A DNA stretch of 64,000 nt from Pontederia crassipes (taxonomy: Eukaryota > Streptophyta > Magnoliopsida > Commelinales > Pontederiaceae), in NCBI GenBank assembly GCA_030549335.1, contig CM060196.1, forward strand, positions 25,130,501 to 25,194,500, in the 5' to 3' direction. Positions within the stretch are counted from its first letter, which is position 1. The number at the start of each line of letters is the position of its first letter. The notes below the pieces were generated by a model. That model saw nothing but the letters and a program-made list of their open reading frames with translations, was not told the origin of the DNA and made no database searches. Positions 12,313 through 21,555 of this stretch are shown here, in pieces. A program made the position numbers and the translations under genes.

Positions 12313-12918
12313 GACAGACTCACTGTCAGAGCCTTCACGCCCACCGTCGCGTGAGATCGATGTCGCCTTCCCGGGATCGCGTCTGAAACTAGGGCAAGCT
12401 AGGGCAACGAAAAATAGGCGGGCACCGCATTAACCCAAAGGGGCAACGAGATAGAAACACTCACTGTCTACGATCGCATGAGATCGCGCCTGGAGCGGCC
12501 ACCATAGCCCATCGGCATCGACGCGATGGAAGAAAAATAGGCATGAATCGGGAGGGAGGAAAAGGCGATAACGCGCGTGAATCGAGAGAGGGGCAAAAGG
12601 CGATCACAGTTGTCCACGGTCGCGTCGCGTGCGATCTCGCCTTGGGCGACCACTGTGACCCACCGTCGAGACGTCGCCCAGCGAGAACGAGCAGCCGCAG
12701 CCGGGCGTATGTGGAGAGTGAGCGGAAAAAAGTGTGAGCCGATCATTGATTGAGCGAGCGGAAAAAAAAAGTATGAGTGCGCGTGAACCATCCGGTTCAC
12801 GCGCGCTCGACAGGCCACCGTCAGATGTAAACGCGCGCTCCGTCAGATGTAATCTGACGATGGCTGTCGACGCGTATGACCCTCATACGCATGAGGGGCG
12901 TATGAGGGGCATTAACTC
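12313..12918 (-). repeat. Right terminal inverted repeat
   Basis: Reverse complement of the left TIR with scattered changes. It has an extra short duplication around CATCTGACGGAGCGCGCG that the left TIR lacks, and it keeps the hairpin motif GCGCGTGAACC/GGTTCACGCGC. Confidence 0.85.
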
Positions 12919-12939
12919 CTATATATATATATAGTCAAA

Positions 12940-14285
12940 AAGGTGTACAAAAGTGACCACACCGAACCGTGGTAAAGGAAAAGATATCCTACATAATCGA
13001 AACCCTACTCTCTTATGAGAAAGGAAATGTGGTGTACAATGTGCTATACATCTCTCCACACAAAAAAATGATTCGGTTGCGCTGAAGTCAAATGGCCCAG
13101 GCACCGTCCACGAAGGTCGCTAGTGACGCTCTCCAACACTGTCTCTAACGCATGAATCCTCGAAGTGTCTGCCACATGGTATTTGAATTTGATGAAATAA
13201 GGCTCGCAATAGTCGTCTGCTGCCAAGATGCCTCAGGATGTCAAGCAGTCAAAAAATAAGTGGGGAATGTCCTCCACCGACTGGCCATATAGTATGAAAG
13301 ATGTGTCACTATATGGTGCTCATCTCGCCCTATAACTCTTGGTGAGTAGCTGATCTCGTCGTAGAAGCCAAGCAAAGATCTTGAACTTCAACGATATCCA
13401 AGTGCGTCAGATGAGTCTATAGACAGTCGTAAAATCCTCTGGCAAGGTGGTGACAGGGAGGAAGGGAATGTATAGGCTCCGTGTGGTGAAAGACTCCGAT
13501 AGATAGATCCATCCATCCCTCCTGGAGTGGTTTGAGCGTATAGCTGCTAGCCACTGATGTAGGATAAAAAACTCTGCAAAGCGCAGCTCAAAAAAATGTA
13601 ACCTGAAAATGAGTGACCAAGCGCTATAGTTTGGCTCTCCCTCCTCCGTCCAGGTTTGTACTACTATGGCCTCGGAGAATGCCTCTGCAAGCGAGTCCCT
13701 AGTGGATCAAGTATGCTGCCAGAAGGAGAAGTCCTCCCCTGAACCGAGGAAAGGAACCATGAAGGGGCGGACCCATGGGCCATAGCTACGACTCCCCGTC
13801 AAAAAGATGAAGCTCCACGGGGTAAGATGGTCCTCGACTCCCAAGATAGGTCCTGCCCGTAGTAGGTGAAGAAAATCGTGCGCCAAAGACTGACCTCTAA
13901 CTCATAATCCGTCTGAGCCACCGGATTAAGAGGGCCCAATTGGCGTATCGAAGATCCCGAACTCGAAGCCTCCCTAGGAAATGGGCCGACAAATGCTGGC
14001 CCAATCAATTAGGTGAACACCGCGACCTTGTCCCAATTAGAAAAAATTGCTCCTGATTGAGTACCTAAGCTGGCAATAGTAGGATTGACATATAGTATGT
14101 CGATAGCGTCGAGAGAACCGATCGTAGCAAGATGAGTCGGCCCCCGTGTGATAAAAGACGTGAACTCCAATTGTAAAGTCTATGCTCCATGCACTCGATG
14201 ATCGGAGTCCACCCTCTGGACATGATGCAGCAGTCAGAGAGCGAAAGTCCTAAACTCGATTGGATTCAAAGCACAATAAAAAATA
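12940..14285 (-). pseudogene. LINE (non-LTR retrotransposon) fragment: end of RT domain to zinc-binding region
   Basis: Reading the minus strand with frame changes gives, near 14215-14080, WSSRLLSHGGRLILLRSVLS followed by TYYMSILLLPA, the thumb region of plant L1-type reverse transcriptases. Around 13390-13330 it gives LKFKIFAWLLRRDQLLTKSY, the start of the RT-associated zinc-binding domain. Multiple stops and frameshifts mean it is dead. It is the 3' portion of the LINE whose other pieces lie at 18583-18897, 20116-20321 and 21254-21555, all in the same strand and in correct 5'-3' order. Confidence 0.75.
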
Positions 14286-14570
14286 TTTTTAGCTTTCTAA
14301 TCTAGTTTTACTAAAAATCTTTCTCCTTCGGTATATTCAAAAGGAGTTTTTTTACTTAGATCAAAATCCTTTTGAATAATATCCCACATATCAATATCAA
14401 TGGAACAAACATAGGCTTGCATCCTAATTTTCCAATATGCAAAATTTGATGTATTACAAAGTGGAGGACGATTAATAGATTGACCTTTGGAAAAACTGGA
14501 ACCACTTGATGTCATAGCTCTAAAGATATTTTAAATCTTAAAGCTAGAGAAACTTGACTCTGATTATGGT
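14286..14570 (-). pseudogene. Copia gag N-terminus and primer-binding region, inverted fragment
   Basis: The minus-strand frame from the ATG at 14515 reads SINRPPLCNTSNFAYWKIRM and IDMWDIIQ, the N-terminal gag motif of SIRE-type Copia elements. Just upstream, at about 14565-14555, ATAATCAGAG resembles the (GGT)ATCAGAGC primer-binding site, so this is the very 5' internal end of an element. It stops where LINE sequence resumes on the left, and on the right meets a plus-strand Copia RNase H piece head to head. Confidence 0.65.
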
Positions 14571-14574
14571 GTAA

Positions 14575-14819
14575 ATTGTTCAAATGTACCCATGAAGTGC
14601 GATAAGACAAGTGCTATAAAAATGACTAAAAATCTAATTCAACACTCTAGGACTAAACACAGACTTACGGTATCATTTCATTAGAGAACATGTGTCCATT
14701 AAGAACATTGTCATTGAACATGTGTCCACTGAAGTTCAACTTACAGACATATTTATAAAACCCTTAAGTGAAGAACGATTTTGCATGCTTAGAAGGGAAA
14801 TAGGAATGATTAACTCTTA
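14575..14819 (+). pseudogene. Copia RNase H C-terminus fragment
   Basis: The plus-strand translation shows KCDKTSAIKMTKN, LIQHSRTKH, then after a one-base frameshift LRYHFIREHV, STEVQLTDIFIKPL and ERFCMLRREIG, the conserved end of Copia pol. A stop follows at about 14817. The upstream pol is missing: the next sequence to the left is the inverted gag piece. Confidence 0.75.
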
Positions 14820-14969
14820 ATTGCATATCAATTCAAAGTAAAGTGACTTGGTTATACAATATTACTTTTGACATGAATTGAACATTAAAAGTGTTGCACA
14901 ACACTTACATTTGTATGATATCTCTGGAATAAAATTTTATGATTTTAAATGGTTCAAGTTTGAAAAATA

Positions 14970-15225
14970 CGGGGATCGGTCGATCTATTGGAAGGACCGG
15001 TCGAACGCCGTAAAAGTTCAAATGAGCAATGACAACGATCGGTCGACCGATATCATACAATCGGTCGACCGGTATATGATTGCGTCCGGCTGACATCGAT
15101 CGACCACTATATCATTTATTTGGAAAAGAACTGTCCGGTCGACTGCTGGGCAGGATCGGTCGACCAGTATATGTCAAAATCGCGACATATAAGAAATCGA
15201 CCGCTCAAATCGGTCGACCAAATTT
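14970..15225. promoter_or_regulatory. Cluster of CGGTCGACCG-like palindromes upstream of the extra ORF
   Basis: About nine imperfect copies of (A/T)CGGTCGACC(G/A) in 250 bp, for example GATCGGTCGACCGAT, ATCGGTCGACCGGTA and GATCGGTCGACCAGT. The same motif is concentrated in the LTR of the same element. A regulatory or protein-binding role is inferred only from repetition and position. Confidence 0.55.
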
Positions 15226-15826
15226 TCCTTCCACGCGTCTGCTGCCCCTGCGAACCCTCCTCCTTCGACAACCGCCGACCAAACTCTGGCCAGTCATCCT
15301 TTGGTGAACACTGCAGCCGTCCTCGACTCTAGCGACCGACCACCTCCGTCGGCCGCTTCTCGTCAAACCCTCTTTCTTCGAGTCCAGCAACCGGCCGCCT
15401 CCGCCTCTCGACCGCCACCTCCGCCGGCCGCCTCTCATCTCGACCGTCTTCCTGTTCCGGTTGCCCTCTTTCTCTCTCCCCATCATCGACTGTCTTCTCA
15501 TCTCGATAGTTATCTCTCTCTCTCTTTCTTCTCTCACCGTTCATCACTACTCTCTGGAAACACCTCACCACCGGCCGCCTCTCTTTCTCTCATCCGGTTA
15601 CTCTCTCTCTCTCTCTCTTATCTCTCCGGCAAATCCTTTGCTCTCTCTCTCTCCAGACATCTCTTCGGCCCCTCTTCCATTCGAACTCCAGCCGCCCTCG
15701 TCCTGCTCTCGGCCGTCCTCCCTGTCTCTTCACTACATCACAGCCTCGATCTCCATCTCTCTCTCGCTCAACCAAGTCACTGACACCAGTCTCTTTCGAT
15801 CACTTTCGACCACCATTGTTGAATCC

Positions 15827-17168
15827 CATGGCTGACGACGAAGGGTGTCCTTGTTCTTGTGTTGTCTTTCAGCGTCGTCATCGTTTTTACGACTCAGGCG
15901 GTACCGTTCATATTCTCCCACCTGAACCGGCACCAGAACCCGAACCCACACCTGTCCAACGTGGACGAGCGTGGACGAGGATGATCCCCTAGACATACTC
16001 GTCAGCCATCTTCCCCCGAGTCCACTAAGTTTGATAGTCATCTTTTTGTCACTAGGAACGTCTCTATTAGTTTTGAAACCTTGTATGCCTCTCGCGAAGT
16101 CTAGCGTGCCTATACCATTGATTGGGACGCTCTGAACATTTCAGATGTTTAAGAGATATTCGCAACCATCGGTTGGTTGCCACTTCTCTCTCTCATAGAG
16201 CGTGTGTACCCCGTCTTATTCATCATTTTTATGCAAACATGACAATCACTCGAGAGGTCATCATCACTTATGTCCTTGGTATGCCTATTCGCTTTGATCC
16301 AAACCATCTTTGTCGCATCTTTGGCGTTGCGCGCCCCTTACCTAGCTTTTATTCATTTGTCACTCATGGCTGGCCTTCCGATTATCTTCCGATCGCGGAT
16401 GACATTCGTACGATTTTTGCTGGACAAGACGTCCAGTATACCATCAAAACAGCCTATCGACATCTTCATCCAATCATGAAAATAACTCAACACATTCTTA
16501 GTCGCATGATCACTCCTCGAGCCGGACACTATACAGAGATCACTCATTTTGATCTTTTCTTTCTTCATTGTCTCTGCATTCGTGATGCATCATTTCTTCA
16601 TTTTGGCCATTATGTCTTCTATCACATGGACTACACCTTCCAGAAGATCTCCTCTGCTGCTCGTGATCGGCACCACTTATATTTTGGTGCCTGGATTACG
16701 AAGATTTTACTCCATTTTAGTGTCGAGATCCCTACAGACGAGGAGTACATTCGACATCGCCCCACTGACGTCATTAGTTCAGGGACTTTGCACCGGAAAG
16801 GTCTTAAGTTTAGTGCGCAGGCATCGATGGATTCTGACGATAGAGATGATATCACAGATGGAAAGCCAGCGCCGATGGACACTCAGGACGCACCGGAGGC
16901 TGGCCCCAGCTTCCCTCCACCTTCGGCGCCCGTTGAGCATATTGGACCTTCCCAACACGCTACCTCGAATTCCTATGGCACATATGATTTCACGGCTCTT
17001 TCACAGCAGGTGGCTGCCATAAACCATCGTGTGACTCAGATGGATCGACGTGTTCGACGGATGGAGCGTGACTCTCGCTGCCTTGTTGGATCTCTACAGG
17101 CTTACTATGCATCACAGGGTTTTTTGCCGCCCGTAGCTCGAGAGAATGATAATCCCGATGATGAGTAG
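15827..17168 (+). pseudogene. Extra retrotransposon ORF (plant transposon protein type), frameshifted
   Basis: The longest clean frame is 16122-17168. It reads HFYANMTITREVIITYVLG, then FDPNHLCRIFGV, and ends in a Pro-rich linker and a short coiled coil (QQVAAINHRVTQMDRRVRR). Homologous coding continues upstream in other frames: an ATG at 15827 opens MADDEGCPCSC and PEPAPEPEPTPVQRGR, and around 16190 the other frame reads SLIERVYPVLF just before HFYANM. The real ORF therefore probably began at 15827 and has at least one indel near 16215 plus in-frame stops. This domain is common in plant LTR retrotransposons; its function is unknown to me. Confidence 0.7.
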
Positions 17169-17599
17169 TTGCGTTGTCTCCCTCTTTGATGATGTCAAAA
17201 GGGGGAGAAGGTTAGGACGGTGCTATGATGACTTTGTGATGCTATGTGTCTTATGTGCTATGTGTCTTATGTTTACATTTGTGTCATGCACCATTTTGTA
17301 GTGACTATAGTCACGTTTGTTAGTGCATAAACACATGATGTATTACTAACTATGAATGTAATGTGATGACATTTTCTTCATTATGAAATGCTTTTTTATT
17401 TCACTTTTGATTTCATATCTCGCCATATGTTCATATTGTCCTAAGGTATTATGAGAATATAAATGTCACCTATTTAGGTGGAGAAAATGTGAAGTATGCA
17501 TAAATGTAGGAGGAGCTTGTTTACTACTTTCTATCTAAACTTACATTTCATTTTCTTTCTTTCTATTTCTTCTTATCGTCTAATTAATTTGTCATCATC

Positions 17600-17613
17600 A
17601 AAAGGGAGGAGAT
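17600..17613 (+). other. Polypurine tract of the SIRE-like element
   Basis: AAAAGGGAGGAGAT directly precedes the LTR terminus TGTTGAATCC, the usual PPT-LTR junction for plus-strand priming. Confidence 0.75.
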
Positions 17614-18582
17614 TGTTGAATCCTATGTTTTGATTATAACAAATTAAAATGAAAAGTTACTAATTTATGCTCAAGTGGTGATAATGCAGGTGTAGAATTG
17701 ATATGACCAGATTCGCAGAAGAAATCGTCAAATTAAAGTTCGAAGGAAAATTTTTTCAGCACGATCGGTCGACCGGCCATGACACCGGTCGATTGATATT
17801 CAGTAGAAGGAAAGATGAGATTATATCGATCGACGTCGAGACTATACCGGTCCATATAGCGGTAGATAGCAATTATATCGGTCGGCATCGAGACATTATC
17901 GATCGTTGTATCGATCGAAAGACCGGTCGACCGGTCCATCCCAGCGGTCGACTGGCCTCTCGGTCAAATGAACAGTAACGACTAGTATTTTGAGGAGAAA
18001 AATGTGGAAGACTTTTTTAACGTATTCTCACCTCTAGGAGCCTATAAAATGAGTGTCAAAACCTGAAGGAAGATCATCCAAGCAAGCAAGAACATCCTAG
18101 AGTTCCTCTAAAATTTTTAAGTATAAAATTACAAGTTTCTTCCATTTTCTTTTCTTAGCCTTGAGTGTGAGAAAGATTTTGTAAAAGAAAAGAGTTAGAG
18201 TGAACATTTACTTTCTGATCTAGTAATATTGAGAGCTCCTTGTATAAGAGGTGTGCCTTGCCTCTTGAGCGGAGAGGAAGGCGTGATTGTGTAAAAGAGG
18301 GTTGTTCTCTCCCTACAAGAAAAAAGAAAGATAGTGAATCTCCGGCGGTCTCGAGGTTGAGAAGTCAGAACGGGGACGTAGGCCAAAGAGTTGAGGCCGA
18401 ATCTCGTCAATATATTGTGTCTCTTTGTGTTTGTTCTTTATCTTTCATTTACGCCGTATCTATATTTGCTTGTGATCGTTTTTATTGATTTTTTCGAAAG
18501 TGAATTTTTAAAAAGATTTTTTTACACCAATTCACCCCCCCCCCCCTCCCCCCGCTCCCCTCTTGGTGCTTTTGATCCTACA
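17614..18582 (+). repeat. 3' LTR of the SIRE-like Copia element
   Basis: Starts TGTTGAATCC, ends GATCCTACA (TG...CA). It contains a palindrome-rich U3 (17757-17960, with CGGTCGACCGG), a TATA-like CCTATAAAATG at about 18040, and a run of Cs near 18534-18560 followed by CTCTTGGTGC, as in SIRE LTR ends. The 44450-45017 remnant shares its 3' half. Confidence 0.75.
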
Positions 18583-18897
18583 TAGGTAGGATCCAAGACA
18601 CACATCGATCTGCCTTAGCAAGAACCATCCCAAAGATAATGAATGATGACTTGACATGGTTAATTTGAAGGCCAATTGTTCCACCGAATAGATCGACAAA
18701 AATCGCAACTCGACGAGCCTTCTGCTTCGAGCCATCAATGAAAAAACCTGTGTTATCTATATACTAAAGGATGGGGACAAGACTCCTAGCAACGTCGTTG
18801 AAGAGGCCCGCCTCACAGGAGGCCTAGGTGCATCTGGCAAGAGCATCAACTCCAATAACAAATAACATGGGACCAGGGGCAACCTTGTCGGACCCCT
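18583..18897 (-). pseudogene. LINE fragment: reverse transcriptase catalytic region
   Basis: The minus strand, with frame changes, gives GVRQGCPWSHVICYW (from 18897 leftward) and then YIDNTGFFIDGSKQKARRV with GTIGLQINHVKSSFI. These are the palm motifs of plant LINE RT; the expected YADD core reads YIDN. The fragment ends at the SIRE LTR on one side and at the solo LTR target duplication on the other. Confidence 0.75.
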
Positions 18898-20115
18898 TGA
18901 TGCATGCTCATTTCTATATATTATTTTATACTTCAATGAGTTAAAAGTAAATAAAGCATGCATCGATTTAATGAAAATTTCAATTTCCTTTTAATTATAT
19001 GATATTCACGAATTGGTCTTTCAGGAGAATAAAATGGCCCGCGTCCACTACCACGGGTCGTGTTTATCCAAATCATGTCAGCCGAAATACGGAGCAAGAA
19101 ATCTGGCACGTAATGAACAAATGGACCGTTTCATGATAATACGAGTCATTTTCGACGTTAATGACGTAAAGATTGATGTTGTGATTCTAGAAAATAACAC
19201 GGCCCGTGTCATTAATGACATGGTCCATGTTAGTTATATCGGAGGATTCGTCGCACCGGAACGAGGACTGCGTAATCACAATATTAATCAACACGGTCCG
19301 TGTCATTAATGACACGATCCGTATTGAGCCCCAAATTTTTTGTGACCGGCGACTATGAAAAGACCCCCATTTCCACCCATGGAGGCATCCAATATTAAAG
19401 CAGAAGATCCACTTTCAAATCAAAGGGAGAGTCTTGTGACTACTTTGTTTAGAGTCACATTTTAGAGTTCTATTTTCTTATTCATATTTTGTACTCTAAT
19501 ATTTGCATTATGATGTTTAACTCTCCAGCGATAGAGTAATCTTTTTCCATTAGTGTTACTTTGTTGAACTCTTATTTCAATAAAAGATTGTCTCTCTTAT
19601 CTGAATATGGATGTTGTGTTTCTTGAGAATCTAATCATTTTTAGTATCTCATATCTCTCTCCTATCTATTTATTGAGATTTAGAGGGGTTGGGACTTAGA
19701 CTTACTCGGTTGAGGAGTAGATGAATTGATTTACTTTGTGTTTTATTCATAAATATTTGGAGAACGATTTGGTTGAACTTTCTTCAATTATTTAATTGAT
19801 AAAACAAATAGGACATCTGGTTAGAGTCCTAAATTATATATCAATTATTTTCACCAGATATTTCAATTATTTTAATAACATTGGAGGAATGCTTAGTAAA
19901 GTCAATATTTCTCCAATTTGATATATTTCTCTTTCACTCGTTGGATCTGCTTCTTATTTCTTTAGTTATTTCTACAACTCATTTCTCTTAAAAAATCTCA
20001 TCTAATAAGATTAAGAGATAAGAGTCTTCATGTGATCGATATCTTTTCACTGTTTTACTACTTGTGCGACCGATACACTTGCCGTCTTTTCTACTCTATA
20101 AAAAAATCTACATCA
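18898..20115. mobile_element. Solo LTR with perfect 5-bp target duplication
   Basis: 1218 bp with TGATG...CATCA ends, flanked on both sides by CCCCT (18893-18897 and 20116-20120). It splits the LINE RT codons just before GVRQG. Internally it has GC-rich repeats of the type ACACGG(C/T)CCGTGTCATTAATGACA (about 19195-19320) and a poly-T/AT-rich tail. No internal coding region, PBS or PPT is present, so it is a solo LTR. Lineage is probably Gypsy, by general look only. Confidence 0.85.
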
Positions 20116-20321
20116 CCCCTCTCTGTTGCTGGAACCCACGCTCCCGATCTTGCCCTATTAATCAGGACCAAGAAAGAATGGAAATGATGCACCGCTTCAT
20201 TCAGGAAATCCAAGTCACTGGGAAGCCTCTGACCTATAAGGCATGGGACCAAGACATTGTATCATAGGCTTTGGAGAAGTCAACCTTGCATAAGAAGTCC
20301 TGAGAGCTTATCCTCCTCCAC
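20116..20321 (-). pseudogene. LINE fragment: RT fingers/palm (FLCKVDFSKAYD)
   Basis: The minus strand reads EWRRISSQDFLCKVDFSKAY, then DTMSWSHAL, VRGFPVTWIS and, before the solo LTR, ERGVRQG. It continues directly into the 18897 fragment when the solo LTR is removed, and follows the 21254 fragment when the hAT-like insert is removed. Confidence 0.8.
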
Positions 20322-21253
20322 TCCGAGACCCCGCGGGGATTCGAATCCTCGAATTTTAAATTTAATAATATTAAAAAATTAAAAAATATTTAATTTTTAC
20401 ATAATATATATTCTTAAAATTTAAAAAATAATATTCATTATTAAACAAAAAAATTTAAAAAATTTATAACAATACAATAATTATGTTCTGAGTTTGTGCA
20501 AAAAAGAAATGAAAATAACAATATCATTTGCAAAAGAAAATGAGAACAGTTGCCTTTCACCTCTGTGCACGATGAGGGCAATGCCCCTCACTACTTTGGG
20601 TGGCTCCCCTTCCTTGTACAAGATGGGAGGGGCGATGCCCAGCCCCTCCCCGATATAAGGCTGGGCGCCGTCCTTCTCATTGTACACGAGGGGAGGGGCG
20701 GCTCCCCTCTCCTGAGGCAGGAGGGGAGGGGCGGCACCGGCTGTCGAGGCGGACTAGTGGAGGAGGAAGGAGGCAGCCACGCGGAGGAGAGAGGCAACCG
20801 CACGGAGGAGGAAGAGGAAGGAGGCAGCCGTGCGGAGGAGAGAGGCAACCGCACGGAGGAGGAAGAGGAAGGAGGTAGCCGCGCGGAGGAGAGAGGTAAC
20901 CGTACAGAGGAGGAAGAGGAAGGAGGCAGTCGCACGAAGGAGGAAGAGAAAGGAGGCAGTCGCACGTAAGAGAGAGGCAACCACAGGAGGAGGAAAGAGA
21001 AAGAGGAGAAAAAAATGAAGAGATTAGGGTTTGTTTGCTATTTATATGACAAATTAAATAATAATAAAAATAAAGACAAGCATTCGGGGATCCGTGGGAC
21101 GGGGATAACATATCCCGCTCCAATCCTCGAAAAAGGGGGTAGAGTCAATATGTCCCCATCCTCGACCCCGCGAGGGTAAAATTCCTTGAATTAGGGGCCC
21201 CTTTCGAGGATTCCTTGTGGGGGCGGAGAATATTGTCATCCCTACCTCCATAG
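20322..21253 (-). mobile_element. hAT-like insertion in the LINE (copy 1)
   Basis: The right end read on the minus strand is TAGGGATGACAATATTCTCC, resembling the TAGGGATGGCAAT terminus of a common plant hAT group. It is followed by alternating GGGG/CCCC-rich subterminal sequence and AAACCCTAATCTCTTC. The flanks CCTCCACT (left) and CCTCCATA (right) may be an imperfect 8-bp target duplication. There is no transposase. The GA-rich minisatellite lies inside. Confidence 0.55.
20756..20965. repeat. GA-rich minisatellite
   Basis: Tandem units of about 51 bp of the form GAGGAGGAAGAGGAAGGAGG plus CAGCCGCGCGGAGGAGAGAG plus GCAACCGCAC, three to four copies. The equivalent position in copy 2 of the duplication (about 22345-22460) has only one or two degenerate units, so the array expanded or contracted after duplication. 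Open frames through it on both strands are a by-product of the period. Confidence 0.8.
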
Positions 21254-21555
21254 AGTGATTATCTCAATAGCAAGTGTAGCAATCGGTGATGATTCTGCCG
21301 TGAATGAAAACTGACAGTGCAGAATGTATCAGTAGTTGAAGCACCTCACGAAGATGATTCGCTAAGACCTTAACCACCAGGAGATAGATCGCATTAGGTA
21401 GGGCGATCGGTTGAAAGTTCTCAACCCGCTTTGTCGGGGTGCGCTTCATACGTAAGAATAATAGGAATTAGTTGAGGCGCTCAAAGCCCCGATTTCTTTC
21501 TACGAACTCACGGATCACTATAATAACATTATCTCACACCAAAAGGCTACAATGT
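21254..21555 (-). pseudogene. LINE fragment: N-terminal part of the RT domain
   Basis: The minus-strand frame 21264-21449 reads RVENFQPIALPNAIYLLVVK, then VLANHLREVL and SVFIHGRIITD, the first conserved RT block of plant L1 elements. Upstream, FERLN and FLLFLRMKRTPTK are still recognisable. The flank beyond 21555 (GTTATAAGACCCGGCCCGG) is not LINE-like. Confidence 0.8.

Larger units (their letters stand above)
9259..12918. mobile_element. Long-TIR DNA transposon (Mutator-like) carrying a GRF zinc-finger gene
   Basis: The two ends are inverted copies beginning GAGTTAATGCCCCTCATACG: left TIR 9259 to about 9855, right TIR about 12313-12918. They stay alignable through TCAATCAATGATCGGCTCAC, GCCGATGGGCTA and GATCCCGGGAAGGCGAC, with scattered substitutions. 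TIRs of about 600 bp are typical of Mutator-like elements, which is why I use that label; no transposase is visible. Both flanks are TA or GA simple sequence, so a 9-bp target duplication cannot be read with certainty. The interior contains one recognisable spliced gene (10188-10578) and about 1.7 kb of anonymous AT-rich sequence. It is probably non-autonomous. Confidence 0.85.
14820..18582 (+). mobile_element. 3' portion of a SIRE-like Copia retrotransposon (spacer, extra ORF, PPT, LTR)
   Basis: Downstream of RNase H come a spacer with CGGTCGACCG palindromes (14970-15225), a C/T-rich tract (about 15420-15780), a decayed extra ORF (15827-17168), a non-coding stretch, the polypurine tract AAAAGGGAGGAGAT (17600-17613) and a 3' LTR (17614-18582). 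An additional ORF between pol and LTR is a known feature of the SIRE lineage. The right end abuts LINE sequence. The 5' LTR and most of gag-pol are absent. Confidence 0.75.

Noticed and set aside
15205-15835. Overlapping Ser/Leu/Pro-rich and Arg/Glu-rich ORFs on both strands
   Set aside because: Caused by the C/T-rich spacer of the SIRE-like element; no codon structure or domain.
20550-20969. 139-codon Glu/Gly/Arg-rich ORF over the GA-rich repeat
   Set aside because: It follows a minisatellite whose period is a multiple of three; long frames exist on both strands and in several frames, and it lies inside a hAT-like element.
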